The position numbers and the translations under genes were made by a program. Below, piece after piece: positions 1-8,452 of a stretch of DNA of 64,000 nt; the first letter of the stretch is position 1, and every line of letters starts with the position of its first letter. The DNA comes from Haloactinomyces albus. Its GTDB lineage: Bacteria; Actinomycetota; Actinomycetes; Mycobacteriales; Pseudonocardiaceae. The notes under the pieces are model-generated. The model saw only the letters and a program-made list of their open reading frames with translations. It did no database searches and was not told where the DNA came from. Where the stretch lies: assembly GCF_031458135.1 (NCBI RefSeq), contig NZ_JAVDXW010000001.1, positions 3,596,001-3,660,000 of the forward strand, written 5' to 3'.

Positions 1-2
1 TC

Positions 3-2072
3 GGCCACACTTACGTGCCGAAAGCCCGCCCCGAGGTCCAAGCTTTCCTGGACGAGTGCACCGGGAAACTCCTCGACTCGCTGGTGAGCGAACCGTTCTC
101 CACCGGCCCGGCAACCGAGGTCGGTACCCGACTCGTCGATGTGCACATCGTCGACGGCAAGGCGCTGGAAGGCACCCTCGAACTCGTCGCGACGGACCTG
201 CCGAAACTGGTCGAGCACCTCGACGGCGAAGTCCTGCTGTCCCGGATGATCGCACTGATCGGTGCGATCGGCCGGGGCTTCGCCGGGGGACTGCGCGTAC
301 GCACCCTGTCCGAGCAGGAGGTCATCAAGCAGGCGGTGCTGCAAGCCAGGGATGCCGCCGAGGAGGCGCTGCGGGCCAGCGAGGCCCGTTTCCGTGCGGT
401 GTTCACCTCCTCGGTTCTGGGGATCGCCATCGTCGCCCTGGACGGCACGATCGAGGACGTGAACCAGGCCATGGCGAGCATCTTCCACACCTCGGGGGAA
501 CAGCTGGTCGGTGGCACCGTGTTCGACCTCGCCGACGAGGACTGGCTGCGGGATCTTCGGGAAGCCGAGGGACTGCTGGTTACCGAGGTCGAGCAGCAGT
601 TCCGGCTCGACACCCGCTTCAGCGCCCACGACGAGAGCGTGGTGTGGACCGAGGTCTCGGGGTCCCTGGTGCACGACGCCCACGGCCATCCGGAGTACCA
701 GGTGCTGCTCTACGCCGATATCACCGACCGGCGCATGCTCCAGGAGCAGTTGCACCGCCAGGCCATGCACGACCCGCTGACGGGACTTGCCAACCGGACA
801 CTGCTCAAATCGCGCATGGAGGCGGCACTCGCCCCGACGGAGGCCGGGCGGCGCGTCGCGCTGTGCTACCTCGACCTCGATGGATTCAAAGCCATCAACG
901 ACAGCCTGGGGCATCCCATCGGAGACGAGCTGCTGTGCGCGGTCGCACACCACCTGCAGGTGACCTGCGAGGAGGAGGGAGCGCTCGCCGCCCGGATGGG
1001 GGGTGACGAGTTCGTGGTACTCGTCCCGGACTCCCCCGGAGTGCAGGCCGTGCTGGAACTGGTCGAACGGATCCTGCGCGAGATCACCAGGCCCGTGCGG
1101 TTCTCCTCGCACGAGCTCACCGCCTCGGCCAGCGTCGGCGTCGTGGAGCGTGCGGTCGCCGGAACGGGATCGGAGGAATTGCTCAGCGATGCCGATCTCA
1201 CCCTGTACCGGGCCAAGGCCGAGGGTAAGGCGCAGTGGGTCCTGTTCGATCCGGAGCGCAACGCCGCCGCGAAACGGCGTTTCAAGCTCTCGGCCACCCT
1301 GCCCGCGGCACTGGAGAACGACGAGTTCTTCGTGGAGTACCACCCGGTCGCATGGCTGGAGGACAACGGTCTCGTCGCGGTGCACTCCCGGGTGCGCTGG
1401 GATCATCCCGAGTTCGGTGAGCTCGATGCGGCGAGCTTCCTCGACATGGCCGAGGAGACCGGCGCGATCACGCGCCTCGGTAACTGGGTGCTGCGGCAGG
1501 CGTGTGAGCATGCCGCGCGCTGGACACGGACTCTCGGAGTGGCCGCCCCGGTGGTCGGCGTGGACCTGTCACCACGGCACTTCCGCGATCCCGAACTGGT
1601 CGCCGGGGTGCAGCGGATTCTGATCGAGACCGGGGTGTCCGCGCGGCAGCTTCGTCTGGGGATCCCCGAGTCCGCGCTGTTCGACGAGCAGGGCGATCCC
1701 GTGGACGTGCTGGACATCTTCGCGGAGATGGGCATCGGTCTGGTCGTGCAGGATTTCGGCAGCGACTACACGCGGCTCGCCCGGTTGCGGGGGCTGCCGG
1801 TGCAGGGAGTCGAGCTCACCGGAGACTACCTGGACGGTCTGGCAGACCCCGCGGGCCCGGATCCGTTGAACGAACACCTGGTGCACAGCCTGGTCGCCTC
1901 GGCACGGTTGCTGGACTTGGACGTCGTCGCCGTGGATGTGCGCACCGAGGAGCAGGCGAGGCGGCTGCGCAAGATGGGTGTGCACGTGGCGCGGGGAGAC
2001 CACATCGGTGCCGCGGCCTCGGCGATGGAGATCGAGATCATGATCTCCGAACACGGTTATCCTGTCTCGTAG
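3..2072 (+). CDS. PAS-GGDEF-EAL protein, 5'-truncated; probable diguanylate cyclase with degenerate EAL
   Basis: The gene is cut by the window edge. The frame is open to base 3 and reads [12 protein letters not shown] across the first GTG (base 15), which resembles the conserved TYVP-type N-terminus of actinobacterial GGDEF/EAL proteins, so the true start lies upstream. Counting from that GTG: N-terminal sensory region ~1-115, PAS domain ~120-240, GGDEF domain ~250-410, EAL-like domain ~425-670. The GGDEF signature is intact at 329-333. The inhibitory RxxD I-site is absent (EEGA occupies that place). The EAL motif is replaced by HSR (457-459), the DDFG motif reads QDFG (579-582) and the ES-type glutamate region reads GIPES, so phosphodiesterase activity is unlikely. 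Predicted role: c-di-GMP synthesis not subject to product inhibition, with a possible ligand-sensing EAL fold. Confidence 0.85.
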   Translation, partial: GHTYVPKARPEVQAFLDECTGKLLDSLVSEPFSTGPATEVGTRLVDVHIVDGKALEGTLELVATDLPKLVEHLDGEVLLSRMIALIGAIGRGFAGGLRVRTLSEQEVIKQAVLQARDAAEEALRASEARFRAVFTSSVLGIAIVALDGTIEDVNQAMASIFHTSGEQLVGGTVFDLADEDWLRDLREAEGLLVTEVEQQFRLDTRFSAHDESVVWTEVSGSLVHDAHGHPEYQVLLYADITDRRMLQEQLHRQAMHDPLTGLANRTLLKSRMEAALAPTEAGRRVALCYLDLDGFKAINDSLGHPIGDELLCAVAHHLQVTCEEEGALAARMGGDEFVVLVPDSPGVQAVLELVERILREITRPVRFSSHELTASASVGVVERAVAGTGSEELLSDADLTLYRAKAEGKAQWVLFDPERNAAAKRRFKLSATLPAALENDEFFVEYHPVAWLEDNGLVAVHSRVRWDHPEFGELDAASFLDMAEETGAITRLGNWVLRQACEHAARWTRTLGVAAPVVGVDLSPRHFRDPELVAGVQRILIETGVSARQLRLGIPESALFDEQGDPVDVLDIFAEMGIGLVVQDFGSDYTRLARLRGLPVQGVELTGDYLDGLADPAGPDPLNEHLVHSLVASARLLDLDVVAVDVRTEEQARRLRKMGVHVARGDHIGAAASAMEIEIMISEHGYPVS

Positions 2073-2202
2073 GCAGCGATCGCCTCCTCGCGGCGACCGG
2101 ATGGTCCGGGATGCGTCACCCGGCGACGGGAGTCCCGATAGCATTGGGGGCGAAGTACGTCCACGCAGGCATCAACCCAAATCAGGTTCTCGAGGAGTGA
2201 CC

Positions 2203-4233
2203 GTGTCCGTATTGCCACCCGAAGCCCAGCAAGCCCTCCGGGTGAAGGTGCCTGCGGGCACTACGGCCGGACACGCCATCCACGAGGCAGGGCTGCCCTC
2301 CAAAGGGGAAGACGCGATCGTCGTGGTCCGCGACGCCGGTGGTGCGCTGCGTGATCTCGACTGGGCACCGGAATCCGACGTCGAGGTGGAGGCCGTCGGC
2401 GCCAACACCGAGGACGGTCGCAGCGTGATCCGGCACTCGGCCGCGCACGTGCTCGCACAGGCGGTCCAGCAGCAGTTCGACGAGGCCAAGCTGGGCATCG
2501 GCCCTCCTGTCAAGGACGGCTTCTACTACGACTTCGACGTGGCGCGGCCCTTTACGCCGGAAGACCTGCAGGCGCTCGAGAAGCGGATGAAGCAGATCAT
2601 CAAGTCCGGTCAGAAGTTCTCCCGCCGCCGCCTGGACTCGGTCGAGCAGGCCCGCGGTGAGCTGGCCGACGAGCCGTACAAGCTGGAGCTGATCGACCTC
2701 AAGTCGGGTTCCGAGGAGGTCGACACCAGCGAGGTGATGGAGGTCGGTGGCGGTGACCTGACCGTCTACGACAACATCGATCGCCACGGCGATACCGTCT
2801 GGGGTGACCTGTGCCGCGGCCCGCACGTACCGCACACGCGCTTCATCCCCGCCTTCAAGCTGATGCGCACCGCCGCGGCGTACTGGCGCGGGGACCAGAA
2901 CAACCAGCAGCTGCAACGCATCTACGGCACGGCATGGGAGTCGAAGGAGCAGCTCGATACGCACCTGGAGTGGTTGGCCGAGGCCGAGCGCCGCGACCAT
3001 CGCCGGATCGGGGCGGAACTGGACCTGTTCTCCTTCCCCGAGGAGATCGGCTCCGGGCTGCCGGTGTTCCATCCCAAGGGCGGTGTGATCCGTCGTGAGA
3101 TGGAGGAGTACTCACGGCGCAGGCACGAGGAGGCGGGCTACGAGTTCGTCAACTCGCCGCACATCACCAAGGGCGGGCTGTTCGAGACCTCCGGTCACCT
3201 GCCCTACTACGCGGACACGATGTTCCCGCCGGTGGCCTTCGAGGGCGAGGACTACTACCTCAAGGCCATGAACTGCCCGATGCACAACCTGATCTTCCGG
3301 TCGCGCGGCAGGTCCTACCGGGAGCTGCCGCTGCGGCTGTTCGAGTTCGGCACCGTGTACCGCTACGAGAAGTCCGGTGTGGTGCACGGACTCACCAGGG
3401 TTCGCGGGTTGACCATGGACGACTCGCACATCTACTGCACCAAGGAGCAGATGCCGGGCGAGCTGCAGTCGCTGCTGTGGTTCGTGCTCGACTTGCTGGC
3501 CGACTACGGGCTGAGCGACTTCTACCTCGAACTGTCCACGCGGGACGACTCCCCGAAGTTCATCGGCGACCCGCAGGAGTGGGCGGACGCAACCGAGACG
3601 TTGCGCCGGGCTGCGGAGGAATCCGGGCTCGAGCTGGTGCCCGACCCCGGCGGCGCGGCGTACTACGGGCCGAAGATCTCCGTGCAGGCCAAGGACGCGC
3701 TCGGGCGGTCGTGGCAGATGTCGACCATCCAGCTCGACTTCAACCAGCCGAAGCGGTTCGGGCTGGAGTACACCGCCTCCGACGGGTCCAAGCAGCAGCC
3801 GGTGATGATCCACCGCGCGCTGTTCGGGTCGATCGAGCGGTTCTTCGGCGTGCTCACCGAGCACTACGCGGGCGCGTTCCCGGCCTGGCTCTCTCCGGTG
3901 CAGGTTGTGGGCATCCCGATCGCCGATGAGCACACCGAGCACCTGCGGGGGGTCAGCGAGGCTCTGCGGGCGAGGGGAGTGCGGGTCGAGATCGACAGCA
4001 GTGACGACCGGATGCAGAAGAAGATCCGTAACCACACCACCCAGAAGGTCCCGTTCCTGCTGCTGGCAGGTGGCAAGGATGTCGAAGCGGGCGCGGTGTC
4101 CTTCCGCTTCCGCGACGGCACGCAGCTCAACGGAGTGACGGTGGAACGCGCGGTGGATGCGTTGACCCGGTGGGTCGACCGCCGGGAGAACGCCTCGCCG
4201 ACCGCGGAGAATTTCGAGGCGGAGCTGGCGTGA
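2203..4233 (+). CDS. thrS: threonyl-tRNA synthetase
   Basis: Charges tRNA-Thr in the cytoplasm. The 676-residue product has a TGS domain (~1-70), an editing domain with HSAAHVLAQ (the HxxxH zinc motif), the class II catalytic core with the zinc cysteine in MNCPMHN, motif 3 in [11 protein letters not shown], and a C-terminal anticodon-binding domain (~570-670). The GTG at 2203 is chosen because GAGGAG lies at 2192-2197 and the protein then begins with the TGS domain; the frame is open back to 2101 but that stretch does not look like protein. The stop overlaps the next start (GTGA). The order thrS, HIT protein, pgsA is the one known from Mycobacterium tuberculosis. Confidence 0.97.
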   Translation: MSVLPPEAQQALRVKVPAGTTAGHAIHEAGLPSKGEDAIVVVRDAGGALRDLDWAPESDVEVEAVGANTEDGRSVIRHSAAHVLAQAVQQQFDEAKLGIGPPVKDGFYYDFDVARPFTPEDLQALEKRMKQIIKSGQKFSRRRLDSVEQARGELADEPYKLELIDLKSGSEEVDTSEVMEVGGGDLTVYDNIDRHGDTVWGDLCRGPHVPHTRFIPAFKLMRTAAAYWRGDQNNQQLQRIYGTAWESKEQLDTHLEWLAEAERRDHRRIGAELDLFSFPEEIGSGLPVFHPKGGVIRREMEEYSRRRHEEAGYEFVNSPHITKGGLFETSGHLPYYADTMFPPVAFEGEDYYLKAMNCPMHNLIFRSRGRSYRELPLRLFEFGTVYRYEKSGVVHGLTRVRGLTMDDSHIYCTKEQMPGELQSLLWFVLDLLADYGLSDFYLELSTRDDSPKFIGDPQEWADATETLRRAAEESGLELVPDPGGAAYYGPKISVQAKDALGRSWQMSTIQLDFNQPKRFGLEYTASDGSKQQPVMIHRALFGSIERFFGVLTEHYAGAFPAWLSPVQVVGIPIADEHTEHLRGVSEALRARGVRVEIDSSDDRMQKKIRNHTTQKVPFLLLAGGKDVEAGAVSFRFRDGTQLNGVTVERAVDALTRWVDRRENASPTAENFEAELA

Positions 4234-4877
4234 CGGATCGGCACGACTCGAGACCCGGCTCGGGAGAACCGTCTCCGGACAACGCGGGCCAGGTGGCCCC
4301 GGGGGCGGACATCCCGACTCCCGGGAGTACCGAGGTTTCCGAGCAGCAGGGCATCGGTGTGCCCGATGCCCTGCAACGTCTGTGGACTCCGCATCGGATG
4401 TCCTATATCCAGGGGGAGAACAAACCGAAAGGGGAGCACAGCGACGGCTGTCCCTTCTGCCTGCTGCTCGACGGGCAGCAGTCCGACGACGAGACGCTCA
4501 TCGTGGCCCGGGACGAGCTGGTCTTCGCGGTGCTCAACCTGTACCCGTACAACCCCGGCCATCTCATGGTGCTGCCGTATCGGCACGTGGCCGACTACAC
4601 CGACCTGACGGCGGCGGAGACCGTCGCGGTCGCCGAGTGCACGCAGCGTGCGATGCGGGTGATCCGTAGCGTCTCGGCGCCGCACGGATTCAACATCGGT
4701 CTCAACCAGGGGCCGGTGGCCGGGGCCGGAATCGCCGCACACCTGCATCAGCACGTGGTTCCGCGCTGGGGCGGGGACTCGAACTTCATGCCGGTGATCG
4801 GCCATACCCGGGTGTTGCCGCAGCTGCTGGGGGACACTCGCCGGTTGCTCGCCGATGCGTGGCAGCGCGTGGCATAG
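4230..4877 (+). CDS. HIT-family protein, probable diadenosine tetraphosphate phosphorylase
   Basis: 215 residues. The histidine triad HLHQH is at 171-175, and a CPFC pair at 74-77 suggests a metal or structural site. Proteins of this type next to thrS in mycobacteria (Rv2613c type) split Ap4A phosphorolytically, which fits removal of Ap4A made as a side product by aminoacyl-tRNA synthetases. The GTG start overlaps the thrS stop by 4 bases, implying translational coupling. The first ~40 residues are a low-complexity, Pro/Gly-rich extension. The family is clear; the exact substrate is inferred from synteny. Confidence 0.88.
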   Translation: MTDRHDSRPGSGEPSPDNAGQVAPGADIPTPGSTEVSEQQGIGVPDALQRLWTPHRMSYIQGENKPKGEHSDGCPFCLLLDGQQSDDETLIVARDELVFAVLNLYPYNPGHLMVLPYRHVADYTDLTAAETVAVAECTQRAMRVIRSVSAPHGFNIGLNQGPVAGAGIAAHLHQHVVPRWGGDSNFMPVIGHTRVLPQLLGDTRRLLADAWQRVA

Positions 4878-4978
4878 GCTTCCCGGCCGCTCCGGTGCCG
4901 ACTGCTCCGGTGCCGGTCGCTGCGGCTGCGGTCTTTTCCGGCCTGCCGGTTACTCCGACCTGCCGGGCACGGAATTTT

Positions 4979-5026
4979 TGCAGTTTCGCGCGAAACCGCA
5001 TTTTTGTGATTTCGCGCGAAACTGCA
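4979..5026. terminator. Nested palindrome, probable bidirectional terminator
   Basis: A perfect 17-bp inverted repeat (TGCAGTTTCGCGCGAAA at 4979-4995, complement at 5010-5026) flanks a 14-base loop containing TTTTT. Each arm is itself built on the palindrome TTTCGCGCGAAA. It lies between the convergent HIT gene and YceI gene, where a two-way terminator is expected. Confidence 0.65.
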
Positions 5027-5051
5027 CACACGCACGGTGCGGCGCGGGCGC

Positions 5052-5591
5052 TCAGTTGCGCAGCGTCGCCTCGATCTCCAGTGTGATCTTGACCTTCTCG
5101 CCGAGCATGGCGCCACCGTCGGGGCCGACACCGAAGTCGGTCCGGTTGATGGTGGTGCTCGCCGACAGGCCGAGCAGCTTGCCGCCCTGGCCGTCGTCGG
5201 TGAAGCCGCCGAGTTCGGTCGCCAGTGATACCGGCTTGGTCACGCCGTGCAGAGTCAACTCGCCGTCGATGACCCAGTCGTCGCCGTCCTCGCGGATGGC
5301 GGTGGAGCGGAAGGTCAGCGTCGGGTGGTTGTCGACGTCGAGGAAGTCGGCGTTGCGCACGTGGGCGTCGCGGTCACTCTGGCCGGTGTTGATCGACGCG
5401 GCATCGATGGTCGCGGTCACCGAGGACTCCAGCGGATTCTCGGCAGTGACGATCCGGCCCTCGAACTTGTCGAAGCGGCCACGCGACCTCCCGACGCCCA
5501 TGTGGCGAAGCGTGAACTCGACGTCCGAGTGCACGGCGTCGATGTCCCACGTGCCCGTGACGTAACCGGGGATCTGGGTGGTGGCGGTCAT
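5052..5591 (-). CDS. YceI-family lipocalin-like protein
   Basis: 179 residues, full-length for the YceI fold, an extended lipocalin-like barrel that binds isoprenoid or other amphiphilic lipids in characterised members. Family features visible are the early GTWDIDAVHSDVEF segment, a middle FRSTAI strand and the GELTLHGVTKPV strand. There is no signal peptide, so it is probably cytoplasmic, as in many actinobacterial members. The ATG at 5591 has a strong AAGGAGG upstream. A TTGAAGCTTCAA palindrome lies ~50 bases upstream, suggesting a MarR-type repressor. The physiological ligand is unknown. Confidence 0.9.
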   Translation of the reverse strand: MTATTQIPGYVTGTWDIDAVHSDVEFTLRHMGVGRSRGRFDKFEGRIVTAENPLESSVTATIDAASINTGQSDRDAHVRNADFLDVDNHPTLTFRSTAIREDGDDWVIDGELTLHGVTKPVSLATELGGFTDDGQGGKLLGLSASTTINRTDFGVGPDGGAMLGEKVKITLEIEATLRN

Positions 5592-5637
5592 GGACAGCCT
5601 CCTTGGTAGTCGGTGTCGTCCCGCCCCGGGAACGAAG

Positions 5638-5649
5638 TTGAAGCTTCAA
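5638..5649. promoter_or_regulatory. Palindromic operator candidate upstream of YceI gene
   Basis: TTGAAGCTTCAA is a perfect 12-bp palindrome 47-58 bases upstream of the YceI start, in the promoter zone. TTGAA/TTCAA half-sites are typical of MarR-family operators. No cognate regulator gene is adjacent. Confidence 0.5.
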
Positions 5650-5725
5650 TCATTCCCGCTGTGTCCGACGTTACTTCACGAGGTGGTTCGCAGGACCGTG
5701 TCCGCAGACCGCGATCTCCGGCGGC

Positions 5726-5731
5726 TAGGCT
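5726..5731 (+). promoter_or_regulatory. -10 element candidate for pgsA
   Basis: TAGGCT fits the actinobacterial TANNNT -10 pattern. It would give a leader of about 40 bases before the ATG at 5777. No convincing -35 is seen. Confidence 0.35.
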
Positions 5732-5776
5732 GCTGATGCGACACAGACGGTGCACAGCTGGCGGACACTTCTCACG

Positions 5777-6385
5777 ATGCTCAACATCTTCGCGCGGGCT
5801 CCTGTTGCCCGGATCAGCGACCCGGTCGGTGCGTGGCTGGTGCGGCGCGGACTGTCCCCGAACGCCGTGACGGTAATCGGGACGGTGGTCAGTGTTATCA
5901 CGGCACTGTGGTTCTTCCCGCGAGGGCAGTTGTTCATCGGCACCGTGGTGGTCACGCTCTTTCTGCTGTTCGACCTGCTCGACGGCGCGATGGCCCGGGC
6001 TCACGGGACGGTGACGAGGTTCGGCGCGGTTCTCGACGCGAGTTGCGACCGCATCGCCGACGGGGCTTTGTTCGGCTCGCTGGTGTGGTGGGCGCTTGTC
6101 GTGACCGATCACCACGCGCGGGGAGTGGGATTGCTGATCTGCCTGGTGAGCGCACAGGTGATCTCGTATGTGAAGGCCAGGGCCGAGGCACACGGACTTC
6201 GCGCCGATGGTGGACTGGCCGAGCGGGCCGAACGCCTCGTCGTGGTGCTCGTGGGAACCGGTCTGTACGGGCTGGGTGTGCCCCATGTCCTCGACATCGC
6301 GGTGTGGACTCTGGCGGCGGTGTCGCTGTTCACCATCGGTCAGCGCCTGTACGCCGTCCATCTCACGAGTCGCACGCTGGAGTGA
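5777..6385 (+). CDS. pgsA: CDP-alcohol phosphatidyltransferase, probable phosphatidylinositol phosphate synthase
   Basis: Integral membrane enzyme, 202 residues with about six membrane segments. The full CDP-alcohol signature is present: D66-x2-D69-G70-x2-A73-R74-x8-G83-x3-D87-x3-D91, which binds metal and CDP-diacylglycerol. Position after thrS and the HIT gene matches mycobacterial pgsA1, which joins inositol-1-phosphate to CDP-diacylglycerol in the first step to phosphatidylinositol and its mannosides. The ATG at 5777 is preferred because the protein then starts like its homologues; a GTG at 5750 is possible. Neither has a strong ribosome-binding site. The acyltransferase that follows in mycobacteria is missing; instead the gene ends 2 bases from a convergent unknown gene. 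Confidence 0.9.
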   Translation: MLNIFARAPVARISDPVGAWLVRRGLSPNAVTVIGTVVSVITALWFFPRGQLFIGTVVVTLFLLFDLLDGAMARAHGTVTRFGAVLDASCDRIADGALFGSLVWWALVVTDHHARGVGLLICLVSAQVISYVKARAEAHGLRADGGLAERAERLVVVLVGTGLYGLGVPHVLDIAVWTLAAVSLFTIGQRLYAVHLTSRTLE

Positions 6386-6387
6386 GG

Positions 6388-6696
6388 TCAGGCAGGCACC
6401 AGCTCGCTCTCACCGGACCAGCAGAGATAGTCCTCGGTAACGTCGGCGTCCTCGGCGATGAGGTCGTCGTAGGCGTCGAGGTTGGGACGTTCGTGCTCAT
6501 CGAGCGGCGTGATCGCGGCGTGATACATGCCGAAGGCCTGATGGTTGCGCGTCAGCATGGCAAGCGCCCAGTCGTGCAGCCGTCGCTGCGAGGTCGCGGC
6601 ATCTTCGTGGCTGATCGGCTCGAAGCACACCAGTTCTTCGTAGGAACCGATCGAGTCCGGATTGACGATCCGGTGCAGCGCGAGGACGTAACGCAT
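6388..6696 (-). CDS. Uncharacterised 102-residue protein, divergent from XRE/DUF397 pair
   Basis: I do not recognise the family. The protein is small, acidic and soluble-looking, with a hydrophobic start (MRYVLALHRIV), a central region rich in His, Asp and Glu, and no membrane segment. The ATG at 6696 has GGGGAG upstream (6703-6708), which decides it over earlier in-frame codons up to 6801. The gene is transcribed away from the XRE regulator at 6859 across a 162-base AT-rich gap with AGCAAA repeats, so it is likely controlled by that regulator. It ends 2 bases from pgsA, tail to tail. Confidence 0.7.
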   Translation of the reverse strand: MRYVLALHRIVNPDSIGSYEELVCFEPISHEDAATSQRRLHDWALAMLTRNHQAFGMYHAAITPLDEHERPNLDAYDDLIAEDADVTEDYLCWSGESELVPA

Positions 6697-6763
6697 GGTG
6701 ATCTCCCCATGGGGCGGTGGTGACGGACATTGGCGATAGGCTGAGCCTGCCGGATCAGCACGC

Positions 6764-6790
6764 AGCAAAATATACTTAGCAAATTTTGCT
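6764..6790. promoter_or_regulatory. AGCAAA-type operator candidate in divergent promoter region
   Basis: AGCAAATTTTGCT (6778-6790) is a perfect odd palindrome, and a third AGCAAA half-site lies at 6764-6769. The leftward strand has TATATT as a -10 candidate (6769-6774) inside the repeat. The stretch is far more AT-rich than its surroundings. Confidence 0.55.
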
Positions 6791-6858
6791 GACATAAGCA
6801 CTCATTCGGGTGATGTTGACGGTGCCCGGGTCGGAGTTGTGAGGCGAAAGGGACGGCC

Positions 6859-7734
6859 GTGAATCACGTGGAGCTGCCGGAGATTCCGACGGTCAGTCCG
6901 ACCGTCGGTCGACGCTGGCTTGCAGCGGAGATCCGTCGGCTCCGTGAGGCGGCCGGTTTGAAGCAGGGCGATGTCGCCAAGCGTCTGCGCTGCGGTACGG
7001 CGAAGATCGCGCACATGGAGAGCATGCGCAACACCATCAGCGGTCCCGACCTGGAGCTGATGCTCTCGTTGTTCGGCGTACCCGCGGAGCGTGTCGACTG
7101 GTATCTGCAACTGGCCGACTTCGCCAAGGAAAGAGGCTGGTGGGATGGTAACCGAGCCGTTCCCGGCTGGTTTTCGCTTTACATCGGACTCGAATGGGGT
7201 GCCGGTGAGATTCGCGAATGGGAGATGGGCTTCCCACCCGGTATCTTGCAGACCCGCTCCTATATCGAAGCCTTGATTCGTTCCGAGGACGGTCCGTCCG
7301 AGGTCGTGCTCCAGGAACAGGTTGCGGCGCGTCTGCGGCGACAGGAGGCGTTCAAGCGGACCGAACATCCGCTGACCGTGCACGCGATTGTCGACGAGGC
7401 TGCGCTGCGACGACGTGTCGGTGGGCCGAGGATCATGCGCGAGCAGTACGAGTACTTGGCCGAGGTGCAGGCCACGGCGAATGTCACGGTTCAGGTGATG
7501 CCGTTTGGTGCCGGGCAGCATCGCGGGCATCTTGGTTCTTTTCAGTGGCTGGGGTTTCCGCGTGCGGGTGATCCGGGCGTGGTGTACGTGGAGAATCAGC
7601 GCGGCGGCCTGTACCTGGAGGAAGTCGAGGAGATCGCCACGTTCAACGGCGTGTTCGAAGCTCTTGCGGAGCAGGCGCTTTCTCCACCGGACTCCACGAA
7701 GTTCCTGACCGATCTTGCCAAGGAGACAGTGTGA
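6859..7734 (+). CDS. XRE-family regulator with DUF5753 domain
   Basis: 291 residues: a helix-turn-helix of the XRE type at ~20-75 (LREAAGLKQGDVAKRLRCG, then KIAHMES), followed by a DUF5753 domain (~105-285) with the usual ILQTRSYIEAL and VQVMPFG segments. Such proteins are abundant in Streptomyces and Pseudonocardiales and almost always sit next to a DUF397 gene, as here. The GTG at 6859 is the first start giving a complete HTH. Likely binds the AGCAAA repeats just upstream. The target process is unknown; roles in morphology and antibiotic regulation are reported for a few relatives. Confidence 0.88.
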   Translation: MNHVELPEIPTVSPTVGRRWLAAEIRRLREAAGLKQGDVAKRLRCGTAKIAHMESMRNTISGPDLELMLSLFGVPAERVDWYLQLADFAKERGWWDGNRAVPGWFSLYIGLEWGAGEIREWEMGFPPGILQTRSYIEALIRSEDGPSEVVLQEQVAARLRRQEAFKRTEHPLTVHAIVDEAALRRRVGGPRIMREQYEYLAEVQATANVTVQVMPFGAGQHRGHLGSFQWLGFPRAGDPGVVYVENQRGGLYLEEVEEIATFNGVFEALAEQALSPPDSTKFLTDLAKETV

Positions 7735-8024
7735 TGGACTCGCACATCCGGGATGCGACGCTGCTGACCGATGTGGCGTGGCGCAAGAGCACCCACAGCG
7801 GGCAAGGCGGCGGTCAGTGCGTCGAGGTGGGTGCGGTGCCCGATCTGACCGACGTGGTGTGGCGCAAGAGCACCCGCAGTGGCCCCAATGGGGGTTCGTG
7901 CGTCGAGGTGGGTGCGCTCCCCGAGCAGTCCGTGACTGCGGTGCGGGACTCGAAGGATCCGGGTGGCCCCGCCCTGCTGTTCGGTTCCGCCGAGTGGGCA
8001 GTGTTCGTGCGCAGCCTGCGCTGA
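7734..8024 (+). CDS. DUF397 protein with duplicated N-terminal module
   Basis: 96 residues. DUF397 proteins are usually ~60-70 residues with one WRKSTxSG...CVEVG block followed by VAVRDSKDPxGP. Here the first block occurs twice, 27 residues apart (WRKSTHSGQGGGQCVEVG and WRKSTRSGPNGGSCVEVG), before a single normal C-terminal half. The ATG at 7734 overlaps the regulator's stop (TGATG) and has AGGAGA at 7721-7726; a GTG at 7731 is also possible. Partner of the DUF5753 regulator; molecular function of the family is unproven. Confidence 0.85.
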   Translation: MDSHIRDATLLTDVAWRKSTHSGQGGGQCVEVGAVPDLTDVVWRKSTRSGPNGGSCVEVGALPEQSVTAVRDSKDPGGPALLFGSAEWAVFVRSLR

Positions 8025-8190
8025 CGGTGTCCGCGCTGCCGAGCTGCGCTGCCGGGGGCATCCCCGCGTTGTCGAGATCGCGGGGAAGGGATCTGGCCGG
8101 AGCCTTCCGGGTTATGCGGCGGTTTTCGGCTGTATCGTTCTCCGTGATCACCTGATCGTGTAATGGTGAACTGGTGTTCGAGTGTTGAGA

Positions 8191-8400
8191 ATGAAAGGCA
8201 TGAAACCAGAGTTGGATCTTCCCCGGGCGAATCCCTGCGAATCGGGTCTCACCGACGTGCCGAGCATGCGGGCACCGGCAGCCTGTTCGGACGGCGAGCT
8301 CCTCGCGGAGATCCGCGAGTGCGAGGCGGTGGTGCGCCGGGCACTGGCGGAGCAGTATGCCCTGATGGCCGAGGTCGAACGCCGTGGCCTGTACGGGTAG
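8191..8400 (+). CDS. Small protein resembling the N-terminus of DUF222/HNH proteins
   Basis: 69 residues. The C-terminal half (SDGELLAEIRECEAVVRRAL, then AEQYALMAEVERRG) looks like the helical opening of DUF222-HNH endonuclease-like proteins, which normally continue for another 300-400 residues. Here a stop follows at once, then a hairpin. It may be a decayed remnant or a real small helical protein. Starts are ambiguous (GTG 8182, ATG 8191, ATG 8200) and no good ribosome-binding site is visible. Confidence 0.45.
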   Translation: MKGMKPELDLPRANPCESGLTDVPSMRAPAACSDGELLAEIRECEAVVRRALAEQYALMAEVERRGLYG

Positions 8401-8439
8401 GCCGCAGTTTCCCGGAGGGTTCAGCCGGAAACTGCGGCC
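8400..8439. terminator. Hairpin between convergent genes
   Basis: A 13-bp perfect stem (8400-8412 with 8427-8439; core GCCGCAGTTTCC) and a 14-base loop lie between the small gene ending at 8400 and the EF-G-like gene ending at 8453. No T-tract, as is common for actinobacterial terminators. Confidence 0.6.
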
Positions 8440-8452
8440 GGCGAGAGCCCGC

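Noticed and set aside
1403-2041. Minus-strand open frames opposite the EAL-like domain
   Set aside because: Shadows of the long plus-strand gene, with no supporting motif.
4855-5565. Plus-strand open frame covering the YceI region
   Set aside because: YceI on the opposite strand has family motifs and a strong ribosome-binding site; this frame has neither.
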